DNA from: Aureispira anguillae
GTDB lineage: Bacteria > Bacteroidota > Bacteroidia > Chitinophagales > Saprospiraceae
Direction of reading: 5' to 3'
DNA length: 64,000 bases
Assembly: GCF_026000115.1 (NCBI RefSeq)
Contig: NZ_AP026867.1
Span: 6,425,001 to 6,489,000 of the forward strand
Within the stretch, counting starts at the first letter, position 1; the number at the start of each line of letters is the position of its first letter. The notes under the pieces are model-generated. The model did not search any database and had not been told where the DNA came from. It worked only from the letters and a program-made list of their open reading frames with translations. A program made the translations under genes and the position numbers. Below are positions 9,699-19,369 of this stretch, in pieces.

Positions 9699-10133
9699 AT
9701 GATGACCTTAGATAATTATCAATCATTAGTTGAGCCTAAAATTCTAGAACGTGGCTTAGAGTATTATAACTTAGGAGCTATCCTTGAATTTAATGCAATT
9801 TCTTCGAATTGTTTTGTCGCAATCGTTGAAAGTTTTTACTCTGATAGAACGTATAGAGTGGAGGTTGATTTATCAAAACGAGAAATTTGTAATTCTTCTT
9901 GTTCTTGCCCTTATGATTGGGGGAATATATGCAAGCATGAGGTTGCAGTATACCTAGAAATTAAGGATTATAAAGCAATAGAGAGCGAAGTCGAAATGCC
10001 TAAAAATGATCAAATCGCTTTGGCAAAAGAATTGCTTAGTAATGCTGATGATGTTGATGTTATAGCGTTTGTACGAGATTATCTAAGTATAAATGAAAAA
10101 TTTAGAGAAGCCTTTATTTTAGATTTTAAATAA
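9699..10133 (+). CDS. SWIM zinc-finger domain protein
   Basis: A 144-residue cytoplasmic protein. Residues 60-85 carry a SWIM-type zinc finger, Cys68-x-Cys70-x7-Cys78-x-His80 (SCSCPYDWGNICKH). The N-terminal part (LVEPKILERGLEYYNLGAI) matches the start of longer SWIM proteins that accompany SNF2 helicases, but no helicase follows here. It begins 6 nt after pyk and may be co-transcribed. Two adjacent ATG codons are possible starts. A DNA- or protein-binding role is inferred from the domain only. Confidence 0.8.
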   Translation: MMTLDNYQSLVEPKILERGLEYYNLGAILEFNAISSNCFVAIVESFYSDRTYRVEVDLSKREICNSSCSCPYDWGNICKHEVAVYLEIKDYKAIESEVEMPKNDQIALAKELLSNADDVDVIAFVRDYLSINEKFREAFILDFK

Positions 10134-10135
10134 GA

Positions 10136-10177
10136 CTGTTGCAGTAGAATTTTATCGGTATAATGCTGCTGCAACAG
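10136..10177. repeat. 9-bp perfect inverted repeat after the SWIM gene
   Basis: CTGTTGCAG (10136-10144) faces CTGCAACAG (10169-10177) across a 24-nt loop, directly after the stop codon. No T run follows, so this is at best a weak terminator or a processing signal. Confidence 0.4.
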
Positions 10178-10346
10178 CTTAAGTTTCATCGTTACAAGAT
10201 GCAGTAGTTTGTAAATCAAAGACAACCCTTAAAAAATGGTTTGGAATTTGTAACTCTATGATCTATTACGTCGTTGTATACTTATTGTGCGGTGCGTCTA
10301 AGTTATCCCAGTAGTCTAGCTAATTCACAACATAAAACCAACCATT

Positions 10347-11279
10347 ATGAAGAGAGGAGATAAAGGACCTGAAGTGAAAACCCTTCAGTACAAATTAAAA
10401 AAAGTATTGAACCGAAGTTTGTCCATTGATGGGGATTATGGCCCATCTACAGAGAAAGCGGTTCGGCTTTTTCAGTCCCTATATGGACTCTTTGTGGATG
10501 GTCATGCTGGACGGTTGACCAATGCAAAATTATCAAAGGTTTATGATGCAATGTTTAAGAAAAATTCTGAATTATTGCACTTTGGAAAACGGCGCTTTGT
10601 TGTTTTTGTAGATGCAGGACATGGAGGAATTGATGAAAAAGGACTCTACGTAACGCCTGGGAAACGAGCTTACCACAAAGGAGAAAAAATGCATGAGCGT
10701 GGGCATTATTATGAAGGCTTTGAAAATCGTTTGGTTGCAGAGGCTTTTATTGAGGCTTGTACGGATGTTGGGATTATGTGTGTAAGAACCTATCATCCTT
10801 ATAAAGATACACCACTTTCTACTCGTACAGAGATGATTCGAAGCTGGTTGCGTCGAGGGTATTATGGTTATTTGCATTCGTTTCATTCAAATGCAATTTC
10901 GAGCAGTAACTCTCCAGCTAAGTTGGATGCGACAAGAGGTTATATGGTCTTTAACACTCGTGGCAACAACTTTTCAGACAAAATTGCTGCGCAACATTTT
11001 AAGCATGTTAAAGAGATTATGGGGGAGGAGAACTGGACGTATCGGGAGCAATCGAAAAAAGATGGAGATGCCGATTTTGAGGTGAATTTTCAAATTCTCA
11101 GAGAAACAGACTTGCAAGAGTTTTATTGGTTTGGAGCGATCCTAGACGAATGGGGCTTTCATACTTCTAAGACAGATACAAAATTTATTATAGATCCTGA
11201 AAATCGAACTCGCCGAGTGATTGCTTGTCTCAAAACAGCTCAATGGGTAAAAAAGGGGTTGGATAATATTATTAACTAA
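10347..11279 (+). CDS. N-acetylmuramoyl-L-alanine amidase with peptidoglycan-binding domain
   Basis: A 310-residue cell-wall hydrolase that should cleave the amide bond between muramic acid and the stem peptide. Residues 3-62 are a PG_binding_1 domain (GDKGPEVKTLQYKL, then IDGDYGPSTEKAVRLFQ). Residues 83-305 are an Amidase_3-type zinc domain with VDAGHGG (His92), a candidate Glu ligand near 126 and LHSFHSNA (His180). No signal peptide precedes the binding domain, which is unusual for a housekeeping amidase. It may leave by a non-Sec route, act after lysis like an endolysin, or have another start. The last 52 nt of the gene are repeated twice more downstream. Confidence 0.85.
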   Translation: MKRGDKGPEVKTLQYKLKKVLNRSLSIDGDYGPSTEKAVRLFQSLYGLFVDGHAGRLTNAKLSKVYDAMFKKNSELLHFGKRRFVVFVDAGHGGIDEKGLYVTPGKRAYHKGEKMHERGHYYEGFENRLVAEAFIEACTDVGIMCVRTYHPYKDTPLSTRTEMIRSWLRRGYYGYLHSFHSNAISSSNSPAKLDATRGYMVFNTRGNNFSDKIAAQHFKHVKEIMGEENWTYREQSKKDGDADFEVNFQILRETDLQEFYWFGAILDEWGFHTSKTDTKFIIDPENRTRRVIACLKTAQWVKKGLDNIIN

Positions 11280-11578
11280 TTTTTAATTTGAAAATGGGGC
11301 AATTTGGAAATGATAGAAGCAGTCTTCAAAAGATACATTTCCAGTCTCAAAACAGCTCAATGGGTAAAAAAGGGGTTGGATAATATTATTAACTAATTTT
11401 TAATTTGAAAATGAGCCAATTTGGAAATGATAGAAGCAGTCTTCAAAAGATACATTCCCAATCTCAAAACAGCTTAATGGGTAAAAAAAGGGTTGGATAA
11501 TATTATTAACTAATTTCTAATTTGAAAATGAGCCAATTTGGAAATGATAGAAGAAGTCTTTAAAAGGTACATTTCCAA
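11228..11578 (+). repeat. Three tandem 117-bp repeats covering the amidase 3' end and its terminator
   Basis: Units start at 11228, 11345 and 11462, each 117 bp and nearly identical. Unit 1 contains the last 52 nt of the amidase gene with its stop codon; units 2 and 3 carry the same vestigial coding end. In each unit GGAAATG faces CATTTCC. In the last unit the stem is a perfect 14 bp (11533-11546 with 11570-11583), partly using sequence beyond the unit. The stem lies between the convergent amidase and apbE genes. Confidence 0.9.
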
Positions 11579-11589
11579 ATTGGTTTATT

Positions 11590-12657
11590 TTATTTGTTCT
11601 TTCCCAATTGCATCAAACTGGCAACACCAGAAGTATACTTCGTTTTTAAATCACCCGTAGGAGTACTGTAAATAAAATAAGCGTCAATACCAGGAATGGT
11701 ACTAGCTAGTTCAAATGCTTGGTCCAGCCCCATTGCCATAAATGAAGTAGCAAAAGCATCTGCAAGAGCACATTTTTTAGTAAAAACAGATGCACTTAAC
11801 AAGCGGTTTTTTTCAGGGTAGCCTGTGTGTGGATTGATGGTATGAGCATATTTCATCCCCGTATTTTTATCCAAATAATAATTGATATAATTGCCTGATG
11901 TTGCCAACGAAAGATTGGGCAATTCTATCGCAACCTGTAGCTCTTGAGCCGCAGTTCCTTCTTTGGGAGCTCGAATCCCTGTGCGCCAATTAAAGCCTGT
12001 TATCGTAGTGCCTCTAGCACGCACCTCACCACCGATTTCTACATAATAATTATGAATATTAAAACGCTCTAATAGCAACCCCACTTGATCTACAGCATCG
12101 CCTTTGGCAATGGCACTAAAATCCAATTCTAATCCTTTCTCTTTTTTGGTTAACAACAGTTGGTTCGGTAGAATTTCTGTTACTTGAATAGAATCAAACT
12201 GCACCAATCGAAGTAGATCTTTGATGGTTGAACTATCTGTGTTGGTGACCATTTTCTTTTCGGTATAACCAAAGCCCCAATAATTCACTAAAGGCATAAC
12301 ACTGGGGTTGAACCAACCTTTTGTTTGTTGATAAACATAGCGAGCATTGTTATAATTTCGAGCAAAATGCCCCTTTTTTTCAACGTAAATAGAATCTGCC
12401 TTTTTATTAAAAATAGATACTTCTGAATTTTCTTCATAGGTAGAAACAGCTTGATTGATATCGATCAATAAGTCATTTAATGCTGTAGAAAAATCAACTC
12501 CTGTACTATCTAAATAGGAGATTGAGAAAGTAGTACCCATGGTTTGACCGACAAATTGTTCTTTCTTTAGCGCTTTTTCCTTACTTGGTTTAGATTCAGA
12601 AGTGCAAGAAATAGTCAGTACTAAGATGGATAGAATAATAAATAAAATTGATTTCAT
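11590..12657 (-). CDS. apbE: FAD:protein FMN transferase ApbE (lipoprotein)
   Basis: A 355-residue periplasmic lipoprotein enzyme that attaches FMN from FAD to a Ser/Thr of target proteins such as NqrB/NqrC or Rnf subunits. Seen: lipoprotein signal ending in TISC; QTMGTTFSISY near the N-terminus; LDFSAIAKGDAVDQV, the conserved KGxAVD region; GGEVRARG; and the metal-binding segment CALADAFATSFMAMG near the C-terminus. I place the start at 12657, because the signal peptide begins there; an in-frame ATG five codons upstream is less typical. No flavinylation target is adjacent in this window. Confidence 0.93.
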   Translation of the reverse strand: MKSILFIILSILVLTISCTSESKPSKEKALKKEQFVGQTMGTTFSISYLDSTGVDFSTALNDLLIDINQAVSTYEENSEVSIFNKKADSIYVEKKGHFARNYNNARYVYQQTKGWFNPSVMPLVNYWGFGYTEKKMVTNTDSSTIKDLLRLVQFDSIQVTEILPNQLLLTKKEKGLELDFSAIAKGDAVDQVGLLLERFNIHNYYVEIGGEVRARGTTITGFNWRTGIRAPKEGTAAQELQVAIELPNLSLATSGNYINYYLDKNTGMKYAHTINPHTGYPEKNRLLSASVFTKKCALADAFATSFMAMGLDQAFELASTIPGIDAYFIYSTPTGDLKTKYTSGVASLMQLGKNK

Positions 12658-12711
12658 ACTGAATGTGTACATTAAAAAAATATGAATGAAGCAGTTGGTA
12701 ACTCCATTGCG

Positions 12712-13518
12712 TTAATAGGTAGAATAAGCCGTTGGGAAGTTTTGTAAAATCTTATTTTTAATGGTTGCTTGACTATCATTACTAAAAGAAACACCATTAA
12801 ATAAAGCTAAATAATCCAATCGGAGGCGAATCGGAACATTTTCACCATCTCTTACAGTCGCATTATAGGGCAATTCAATAGGAATATAATCAAAGAATGT
12901 AAAGGTAAATGTATTGCCAGTATGGGGTTGTTTGGCTACTATTTGGCAAGTCATATAACTCATAGAGGTAGAATCAAACATATAGGTAGTCGCAGTCGTA
13001 GATAATGGGTGTTGGTTCTCGCTTACCTTAATAGGGCTAGTTTGTCGAATTTTATCGGGGATACCAAGATGGAAGCGAATTCGATCAAATTCTCCCAACT
13101 CTGTCCAACTTGCTATATTATAATCGTATTTACCCAATTTGCTAATAAAGAAATTGTCTTCAACATGAATAGCCAAGCCATTGAAATCATAAAAGGGGGT
13201 CAATTCTGGCGATGTTACAACTTCATCTGTCCCTGCTTTAATCAGATGCATTTCACCGCCTAAAACTTTCATGGTCGTTAAATAAAAGGATTCATTATTG
13301 GCATCGGTCAGCCAGTTCCCCATAACGAGGGTATCGTTGGCCAATGAGTTGGCATAATGTTGAAATTCTAAGGTCAATTCATAATAGTCGCAGCCTTCAT
13401 CAACGTCTGCTTCTGGGTTAAAGTTGATGGCTCTAGGGTGAGTACAACCTTCTACTTTTTTGGTACAACTATAAAAGGAAAGAATTAGCAAAAAGAGACA
13501 ACAAAATATTAATTTCAT
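12712..13518 (-). CDS. MbnP-like lipoprotein
   Basis: A 268-residue lipoprotein (lipobox Phe-Tyr-Ser-Cys, Cys18). After a short Cys-containing segment common in Bacteroidota lipoproteins (GCTHPRAINFNPEADVDEGC), the core looks like the MbnP family: LTLEFQHYANS at the start, YDYNIASWTELGEFDRIRFHLGIP in the middle and an internal Thr/Phe-rich strand set. MbnP proteins are periplasmic and usually sit beside an MbnH di-haem peroxidase that oxidises a tryptophan. No such partner is adjacent here, so the assignment is moderate. It lies 54 nt upstream of apbE on the same strand. Confidence 0.55.
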   Translation of the reverse strand: MKLIFCCLFLLILSFYSCTKKVEGCTHPRAINFNPEADVDEGCDYYELTLEFQHYANSLANDTLVMGNWLTDANNESFYLTTMKVLGGEMHLIKAGTDEVVTSPELTPFYDFNGLAIHVEDNFFISKLGKYDYNIASWTELGEFDRIRFHLGIPDKIRQTSPIKVSENQHPLSTTATTYMFDSTSMSYMTCQIVAKQPHTGNTFTFTFFDYIPIELPYNATVRDGENVPIRLRLDYLALFNGVSFSNDSQATIKNKILQNFPTAYSTY

Positions 13519-13530
13519 AAGGACTAAATT

Positions 13531-14349
13531 TTAGGATTGACAAAGAGAAACGGATTGCCGTTCTGTACAGAAGTCAATAAAATCTACTATAATTTCTAGC
13601 GTTTCTGTCGTTGCTTCAAACATTCCCATATGACCAATTCCATCTAAAATATGCACACTAGAAACGCTAGGCAAACTCAATTGTTCTAAACTATGGTTGA
13701 TGGCAATAGCAGCATCTGCTGTGCCTACTATAAATAACGCAGGACAGGCAAGATTGGTCAAAACTTCTGCCTTATCTTGTCGATTAATCATAGCGTGAGA
13801 AGCTGCAATGACAGCATCAGAATGATGCATACTTGTTTTATGGATCAGTTCTTCAATAAAGGATTTATTGTTTTGGACAAAAGGGCTAGGAAATAAATTG
13901 CGAACAAACTGTCCCGCAAAAGGGGCAATTCCATGTCGTTCTACAAAACGGATGGTTTTAAGCCTATTGTTGATTTTTTCTTGAGAATCAGTATAAGGGT
14001 GTGAATGAAACAAACCTAGACCCAAAAGCATTTCTGGATACTGCTCTGCAAAGGAAAGCCCAACATAGCCCCCCATAGAATGACCAATCAAAACACAAGA
14101 TTTGATTTGTTCATGGGACAAAACAGCAAAAACAGCTTCTGCCATACAGGCTATACTAGGAGTATTTAGGAGGTCTGATTTACCAAAACCAGATAAGTCA
14201 ATCGTCAGAATAGTGTATTTTTTTGACAAAAGAGGTACAAAATCTGCCCACATCGTACTATCTTCGCAAAAACCGTGAAGTAAGATTAATGTTTGTCCTT
14301 CTCCTGTTTTTTGATAGGCAACCTTTGATTCTTTATAAAAAATATGCAT
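13531..14349 (-). CDS. Alpha/beta-fold hydrolase
   Basis: A 272-residue cytoplasmic serine hydrolase. Visible are the oxyanion segment LILLHGF (21-27), the nucleophile elbow GHSMGG with Ser91, a likely acid Asp212 (VGTADAA) and His240 (DGIGHMGMFE). The lid region is short. The pattern is that of MhpC/BioH-like esterases; the substrate is unknown. Its 3' end lies 12 nt from the MbnP-like gene that follows it, so the three minus-strand genes here probably form one operon. Confidence 0.88.
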   Translation of the reverse strand: MHIFYKESKVAYQKTGEGQTLILLHGFCEDSTMWADFVPLLSKKYTILTIDLSGFGKSDLLNTPSIACMAEAVFAVLSHEQIKSCVLIGHSMGGYVGLSFAEQYPEMLLGLGLFHSHPYTDSQEKINNRLKTIRFVERHGIAPFAGQFVRNLFPSPFVQNNKSFIEELIHKTSMHHSDAVIAASHAMINRQDKAEVLTNLACPALFIVGTADAAIAINHSLEQLSLPSVSSVHILDGIGHMGMFEATTETLEIIVDFIDFCTERQSVSLCQS

Positions 14350-15053
14350 GTATTATAATTTAAAGTACCCCGCTAATTTTTTATGTTTTTCATTAAAAAA
14401 CTAAAAAATCACCTTGTATTAATTTAATAATCAATGTCTTAATTAGTTAAGTTACATATTGTTGATTATCAATTTAATACTATTTTCAGGCGGAGTAATG
14501 ATAATTTAATAGTTCAGTATTTTTTAGGTTGACGGATAGGTGTTGATAAAAATAAACGCTTTTGGTTCATTAAGTGCCTATAAATCAACCTAGTATTTTT
14601 TTTGCCGAACTATTGGTAATAGAATTTTTGTACTAGAGTGGACCTTATCAGCGAATGGGGGCATAAATGTAGAAATTACTTTTAATAGAAAAAAAGATAA
14701 TTTTTTACGCCTTGCACCTATTATTTCATAAACCTCCTATTCTTAATAAGATCTACTTGTTATTAGACAAAAAAAAATGTTTTGGCAACTCGAACTTGCT
14801 TGCAAAATACGAACTTAGTTCGTTGATGAATAATAACTAAATTTATAGCAAATTGCTTAACTACTAAGTTAGCCGAATTTTGTAATTACGCTTTTGTAAT
14901 GAGTTGATTGTTAGGTGGTCAATGTCTTTTTGTTGACTGCCCCAATGGTCGTGATTTTATCATTCTATGAATGATTTTAATTACTGATGCAAAGAACGAC
15001 ATTATTCTTTCTTTTACGAAAAACTATGAACTAAATTAAAACAATAATAACAG
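14350..15053. other. Gene-free AT-rich intergenic region between divergent genes
   Basis: A 704-base spacer between the hydrolase operon (minus) and the amidohydrolase set (plus). The only structure I see is a 7-bp hairpin, ATCATTC-TAT-GAATGAT, at 14959-14975, about 80 nt before the amidohydrolase start; it could be an operator or leader element. No open frame or RNA is convincing. Confidence 0.45.
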
Positions 15054-18000
15054 ATGGGATTGCAAAAAATAGCAGTTGTATTTCTTTTGAGTTTTTGGTC
15101 ATTTTTGACATTGGCACAAGTTACCTTTCCTAAGAATGGGGTTTATGATGAACAGGAAGGTCATTATGCATTTACCAATGCAACCATTTATGTCTCTCCG
15201 CAACAGAAGTTGGAAAACGCAACGTTATTAATCAAAAAAGGAAAAGTAGTTGCGACAGGAACCGATATTTCTGTTCCTAAAGATGCCGTGACAATTGATT
15301 TGAAGGGAAAATATATTTACCCTTCTTTTATTGATTTGTCTAGTAATTATGGAATGCCCAAACCTGTAGGAACCAAAAGAAAATCTAGCGCTCCACAAAT
15401 GCTATCCAATAAGGATGGCGCCTATAGTTGGAATGAGGCACTAAAACCAGAACAGGATGCTACCACTCTTTTTAAGGTGGATGAAAAGGGAGCTTCTGAT
15501 TTGCGTAAATTAGGATTTGGAACGGTTCTAACACACCAAATGGACGGCATGGCTAGAGGGACTTCTGCTTTGGTCTTATTGGGGGCAGAAAAAGAGCACG
15601 ATATGATTATCAAAGCGCAAGCTAGTGCTCATTATTCTTTCTCAAAAGGAACTTCTAAACAAAATTATCCAAGTTCTAGAATGGGAGCGATTGCCTTGCT
15701 TCGTCAGACGTATTACGATGGACAATGGTATGCTCAAACTAGGACGGATGAAACCTACAATATTTCTTTAGAAAAGTGGAATGAAAATCAGAAACTTCCT
15801 CAGTTTTTTGAACTCAATAATCGATTGGATTTTCTTCGGGCAGATAAGCTTGGAGATGAATTTGGGGTACAGTATATTATTAGAGGTGGAGGAGATGAAT
15901 TTTTGAGATTGGATGCCATTAAAAAAACGAACGCTCCTGTGGTTCTGCCTTTACATTTCCCTAAGGCCTATGATGTTAGTGATCCTTATGATGCAGAAGA
16001 AGTAGGGCTTATGCAGATGAAATATTGGGAATTGGCACCGACCAACCCTGCACGAGTAGCAGAAGCTGGTATTCCTTTTACGTTTACAGCTCGTTTAACA
16101 AAGGATAAAAAAGATTTTTGGAAATTGGCTAGAAAGGCTTACCAATATGGTCTAAAGGAAGAAGATTTGTTAAAGGCATTGACAACTACACCTGCTCAAT
16201 TGATAAAAGCAGATGAATTGTTGGGAACTTTAGAGAAAGGAAAACTAGCCAATTTTATTATTACTTCTGATAATATTCTGAAAGAAAAAACGATCTTTTA
16301 TCACAATTGGATCAAAGGTAAACCTTATGTTTTAAAGGATTTAAATGCAATTGATATTCGTGGAAAATATGAATTGGCAATCGATCAACAACGCTTTGAA
16401 CTAAAGGTAACGGGAACGGCTATTGCGCCAGAATTGTATTTAATCAATCCAGAAGATACCAGCAAAAAGACCAAGTTAAAGCATAGTTTTGTTAATAATA
16501 CGCTTGCCTTTGTGTTTTCTCCAAAAAAGGATTCTGCAACAAAAGGTACAAACGTTTACCGTTTGTCAGGAGCGGTTAGCCCTAATCAATGGGCTGGGCA
16601 AGCGACCAAATTTGATGGCACTTGGATTTCTTGGACCGCCAAACGAACTGGCGATATTGAGTTAAAAGCATCTAAATTACCTAAATTAATAAAAATAGAG
16701 GATTTAGGGGAAGTCTTTTACCCTTGGTCTCCTTATGGTTATGCTAAAAAAGATATTCCTAAAAAGGAGACCGTTCTAATTAAAAATACAACGGTTTGGA
16801 CTGGCGAAAAGAAAGGGAAGTTAGAGGGTGTTGATGTTTTGGTGCAGGATGGCAAAATTGCAAAAATTGCAAAAAAGATAAGTGCTTCAGACGCAAAAGT
16901 TATAGAGGGCACAGGGAAGCATCTAACCGCAGGGATTATTGATGAACATTCGCATATTTGTATCAATTATGGTGTAAATGAAGGGACACAGGCTAGTTCG
17001 GCAGAGGTTCGAATTGGGGATGTTATCAACTCTGAAGATGTTAATATGTATCGCCAGTTGGCAGGTGGTGTAACAGGGGCTCAATTGCTTCATGGTTCTG
17101 CGAACCCGATTGGTGGACAATCGGCTATTATTAAGTTTCGTTGGGGGAGTTTGCCCGAAGCCATCAAATATGAAAATGCCGATGGTTTTATCAAATTTGC
17201 ACTTGGAGAGAATGTCAAACAATCAAATTGGGGACCCAATGCTAGAGTTCGCTTTCCGCAAACTAGAATGGGGGTAGAACAGGTCTACGAAGATCATTTT
17301 ACCAGAGCAGCAGAATATGGAGCTGCACTAAAGGCAGGCAAAAAAGTACGTAAAGACCTAGAATTGGATGCTTTATTAGAAATTATTAATCAGGAACGCT
17401 TTATTTCTTGTCATTCTTATGTACAAAGTGAAATTACAATGTTAATGCGCATTGCAGAGAAACATCAATTTACACTCAATACATTTACCCATATTTTAGA
17501 GGGCTATAAAATTGCAGATAAAATGAAAGCGCATGGTGCTGGTGCATCTACTTTTTCAGACTGGTGGGCTTACAAATATGAAGTGATTGATGCGATCCCC
17601 TATAATGCGAAAATTTTAGATGACATGGGAATTGTTGTTGCCATTAATTCTGATGATGCAGAAATGGGACGACGCTTAAATCAAGAAGCGGCAAAAGGGG
17701 TCAAATATGGTGGTATGTCAGAGGAGGCAGCTTGGAATATGGTCACGCATAATCCTGCAAAATTACTGCATTTGGATGACAAGGTTGGTTCCATCAAAGT
17801 TGGAAAATCGGCAGATCTTGTTTTGTGGTCTGATCACCCGCTTTCGGTATATGCCAAAGCAGAAAAGACCTTTGTAGATGGGGTTTGTTTGTTTGACCAC
17901 AAAAAAGACGAGGCAAAACGACAGCTTATTCAGCAAGAGCGCAATCGATTAATTCAAAAGATGTTAAAAGCGAAGAGTGAGGGGGCAAAGACGCAGCCTG

Positions 18001-18092
18001 CTATTTTTCAACCCAAACAACATTATCATTGCGGAAATACAGATTGCAATAAATTTATAGATTTTAATGTAGATGTTAATGGGATTGATTAA
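15054..18092 (+). CDS. Exported tandem amidohydrolase (imidazolonepropionase-like)
   Basis: A 1012-residue protein with a signal peptide (residues 1-21, ending LTLAQ) and two consecutive amidohydrolase units. The first, about 25-430, has the beta-sandwich start and the phrase YPSFIDLSSNYG where a metal HxH should be, so it looks catalytically dead. The second, about 565-985, keeps EHSHICINYG (HxH near residue 632), ISCHSYVQSE (near 785), FTHILEGYK (near 812) and INSDDAEMG (Asp near 866), the full metal and catalytic set. Likely a periplasmic dipeptidase or cyclic-amide hydrolase. It heads a three-gene unit with the esterase and a second amidohydrolase. Confidence 0.88.
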   Translation: MGLQKIAVVFLLSFWSFLTLAQVTFPKNGVYDEQEGHYAFTNATIYVSPQQKLENATLLIKKGKVVATGTDISVPKDAVTIDLKGKYIYPSFIDLSSNYGMPKPVGTKRKSSAPQMLSNKDGAYSWNEALKPEQDATTLFKVDEKGASDLRKLGFGTVLTHQMDGMARGTSALVLLGAEKEHDMIIKAQASAHYSFSKGTSKQNYPSSRMGAIALLRQTYYDGQWYAQTRTDETYNISLEKWNENQKLPQFFELNNRLDFLRADKLGDEFGVQYIIRGGGDEFLRLDAIKKTNAPVVLPLHFPKAYDVSDPYDAEEVGLMQMKYWELAPTNPARVAEAGIPFTFTARLTKDKKDFWKLARKAYQYGLKEEDLLKALTTTPAQLIKADELLGTLEKGKLANFIITSDNILKEKTIFYHNWIKGKPYVLKDLNAIDIRGKYELAIDQQRFELKVTGTAIAPELYLINPEDTSKKTKLKHSFVNNTLAFVFSPKKDSATKGTNVYRLSGAVSPNQWAGQATKFDGTWISWTAKRTGDIELKASKLPKLIKIEDLGEVFYPWSPYGYAKKDIPKKETVLIKNTTVWTGEKKGKLEGVDVLVQDGKIAKIAKKISASDAKVIEGTGKHLTAGIIDEHSHICINYGVNEGTQASSAEVRIGDVINSEDVNMYRQLAGGVTGAQLLHGSANPIGGQSAIIKFRWGSLPEAIKYENADGFIKFALGENVKQSNWGPNARVRFPQTRMGVEQVYEDHFTRAAEYGAALKAGKKVRKDLELDALLEIINQERFISCHSYVQSEITMLMRIAEKHQFTLNTFTHILEGYKIADKMKAHGAGASTFSDWWAYKYEVIDAIPYNAKILDDMGIVVAINSDDAEMGRRLNQEAAKGVKYGGMSEEAAWNMVTHNPAKLLHLDDKVGSIKVGKSADLVLWSDHPLSVYAKAEKTFVDGVCLFDHKKDEAKRQLIQQERNRLIQKMLKAKSEGAKTQPAIFQPKQHYHCGNTDCNKFIDFNVDVNGID

Positions 18093-18170
18093 TCTTACTA
18101 AAGTGCTTGTGGGAGATGAGTCAAATGTATTGCATTAGTATAGCCTGTTAAAAAACAAAAATAAAAACCA

Positions 18171-19313
18171 ATGAAATCAATAATTCTGATTGTAAGCTTA
18201 CTCCTAAGTTGCACTTTGAGTTTTGCTCAAAATGTAACAGGCAATTTTATGCACAATGGACTTAATCGAGCTTATACGCTTTATATTCCTGCCAACTACA
18301 ATGTAGCAAATACACATCCTATTGTATTTAATTTGCATGGATACACCTCTACTGGAACGCAACAAGCTGCCTTATCCAATATGAATGCCATTGCTGATAC
18401 GGCTGGTTTTATCGTTGCTTATCCAGAAGGAACACTAGATGCTTCTTCCAAAACCTATTGGAATTCGGGCTATGGAACAGGCGTAGATGATATTGGTTTT
18501 ATAGATGCTTTGATCGATACCATTGCAGCGAATTATACGGTAGATTTGCAAAGAGTTTATTCAACAGGTTTATCGAATGGAGCAATTATGAGCAATACAT
18601 TAGCTTGTGCATTGAATCATAGAATTGCAGCTATTGCAGGAGTAGCAGGAACCATGAGTATTTTACAGCAAACAACTTGCGCACCTGCCAATCCAATACC
18701 TGTCATGCAAATACATGGTACTTCAGATGTCGTTGTACCTTATTTGGGCAATACTGTATTGTTGGGGGTCGATGCCTTAGTGAATCATTGGAGAGGGCAT
18801 AATGGTTTAACCAATACGTTTTCAACAACTCCCATTGCCAATACTAATTTGTTAGATGGTTCAACAGCCGAATTAATCCAATACGAGACGGGAGCTTCTT
18901 TTCCTGTGCATCTGATTCGAGTAACGAATGGAGGACATAGTTGGCCAGGATCGGGAGTCATTATAAGTGGTACAACCAATATGGATTTTGATGCAAGTGT
19001 TGAAATATGGAAATTTTTCAGCCAATACAGCTTAGTAACTTCTACTTCAAAACTAGCCGACGTTTCTCCTGCCAACTGGGTTCGTTTAACAGGAAGTAAT
19101 CCTATTGTAGATAATTTATCATGGGAGTTGGATCAAGAAGAAGATTACGAATTAACAATCTATGATTTATTAGGAAAAGCAATTGAGCACCGTTCTTTTC
19201 AAAATAATAGAGGATGGGCAATAGATATAAGGAGATTGGAAGCAGGAACGTATTTTGCCGTTTATACAAGCCCAACTCAAAAAAAAGCTTTAAAATTTAT
19301 AAAAAATAAATAG
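18171..19313 (+). CDS. PHB depolymerase-like esterase with T9SS C-terminal domain
   Basis: A 380-residue secreted esterase. Residues 1-20 are a signal peptide. The catalytic domain follows (about 22-290), with YTLYIPANYN, FNLHGYTSTGTQ, the nucleophile elbow GLSNG (near residue 134), MQIHGTSDVVVPY for the acid and NGGHSWPG for the histidine; this is the poly(3-hydroxybutyrate) depolymerase / LpqC / feruloyl-esterase-like family. The last ~75 residues are a type A T9SS sorting domain (LTIYDLLGKAIEHRSF, then LEAGTYFAVYT and a basic end). It should be exported to the cell surface or medium. It sits between two amidohydrolase genes, 78 and 56 nt away. Confidence 0.88.
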   Translation: MKSIILIVSLLLSCTLSFAQNVTGNFMHNGLNRAYTLYIPANYNVANTHPIVFNLHGYTSTGTQQAALSNMNAIADTAGFIVAYPEGTLDASSKTYWNSGYGTGVDDIGFIDALIDTIAANYTVDLQRVYSTGLSNGAIMSNTLACALNHRIAAIAGVAGTMSILQQTTCAPANPIPVMQIHGTSDVVVPYLGNTVLLGVDALVNHWRGHNGLTNTFSTTPIANTNLLDGSTAELIQYETGASFPVHLIRVTNGGHSWPGSGVIISGTTNMDFDASVEIWKFFSQYSLVTSTSKLADVSPANWVRLTGSNPIVDNLSWELDQEEDYELTIYDLLGKAIEHRSFQNNRGWAIDIRRLEAGTYFAVYTSPTQKKALKFIKNK

Positions 19314-19369
19314 AGGATTATTAGTGTAGCGCACGAGTAATAATCCACGAAGTATTAAACTAGAATACA

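Noticed and set aside
11228-11578. The 117-bp repeats as a CRISPR array or IS ends
   Set aside because: No spacers and no inverted termini; the unit is a duplicated gene end and terminator.
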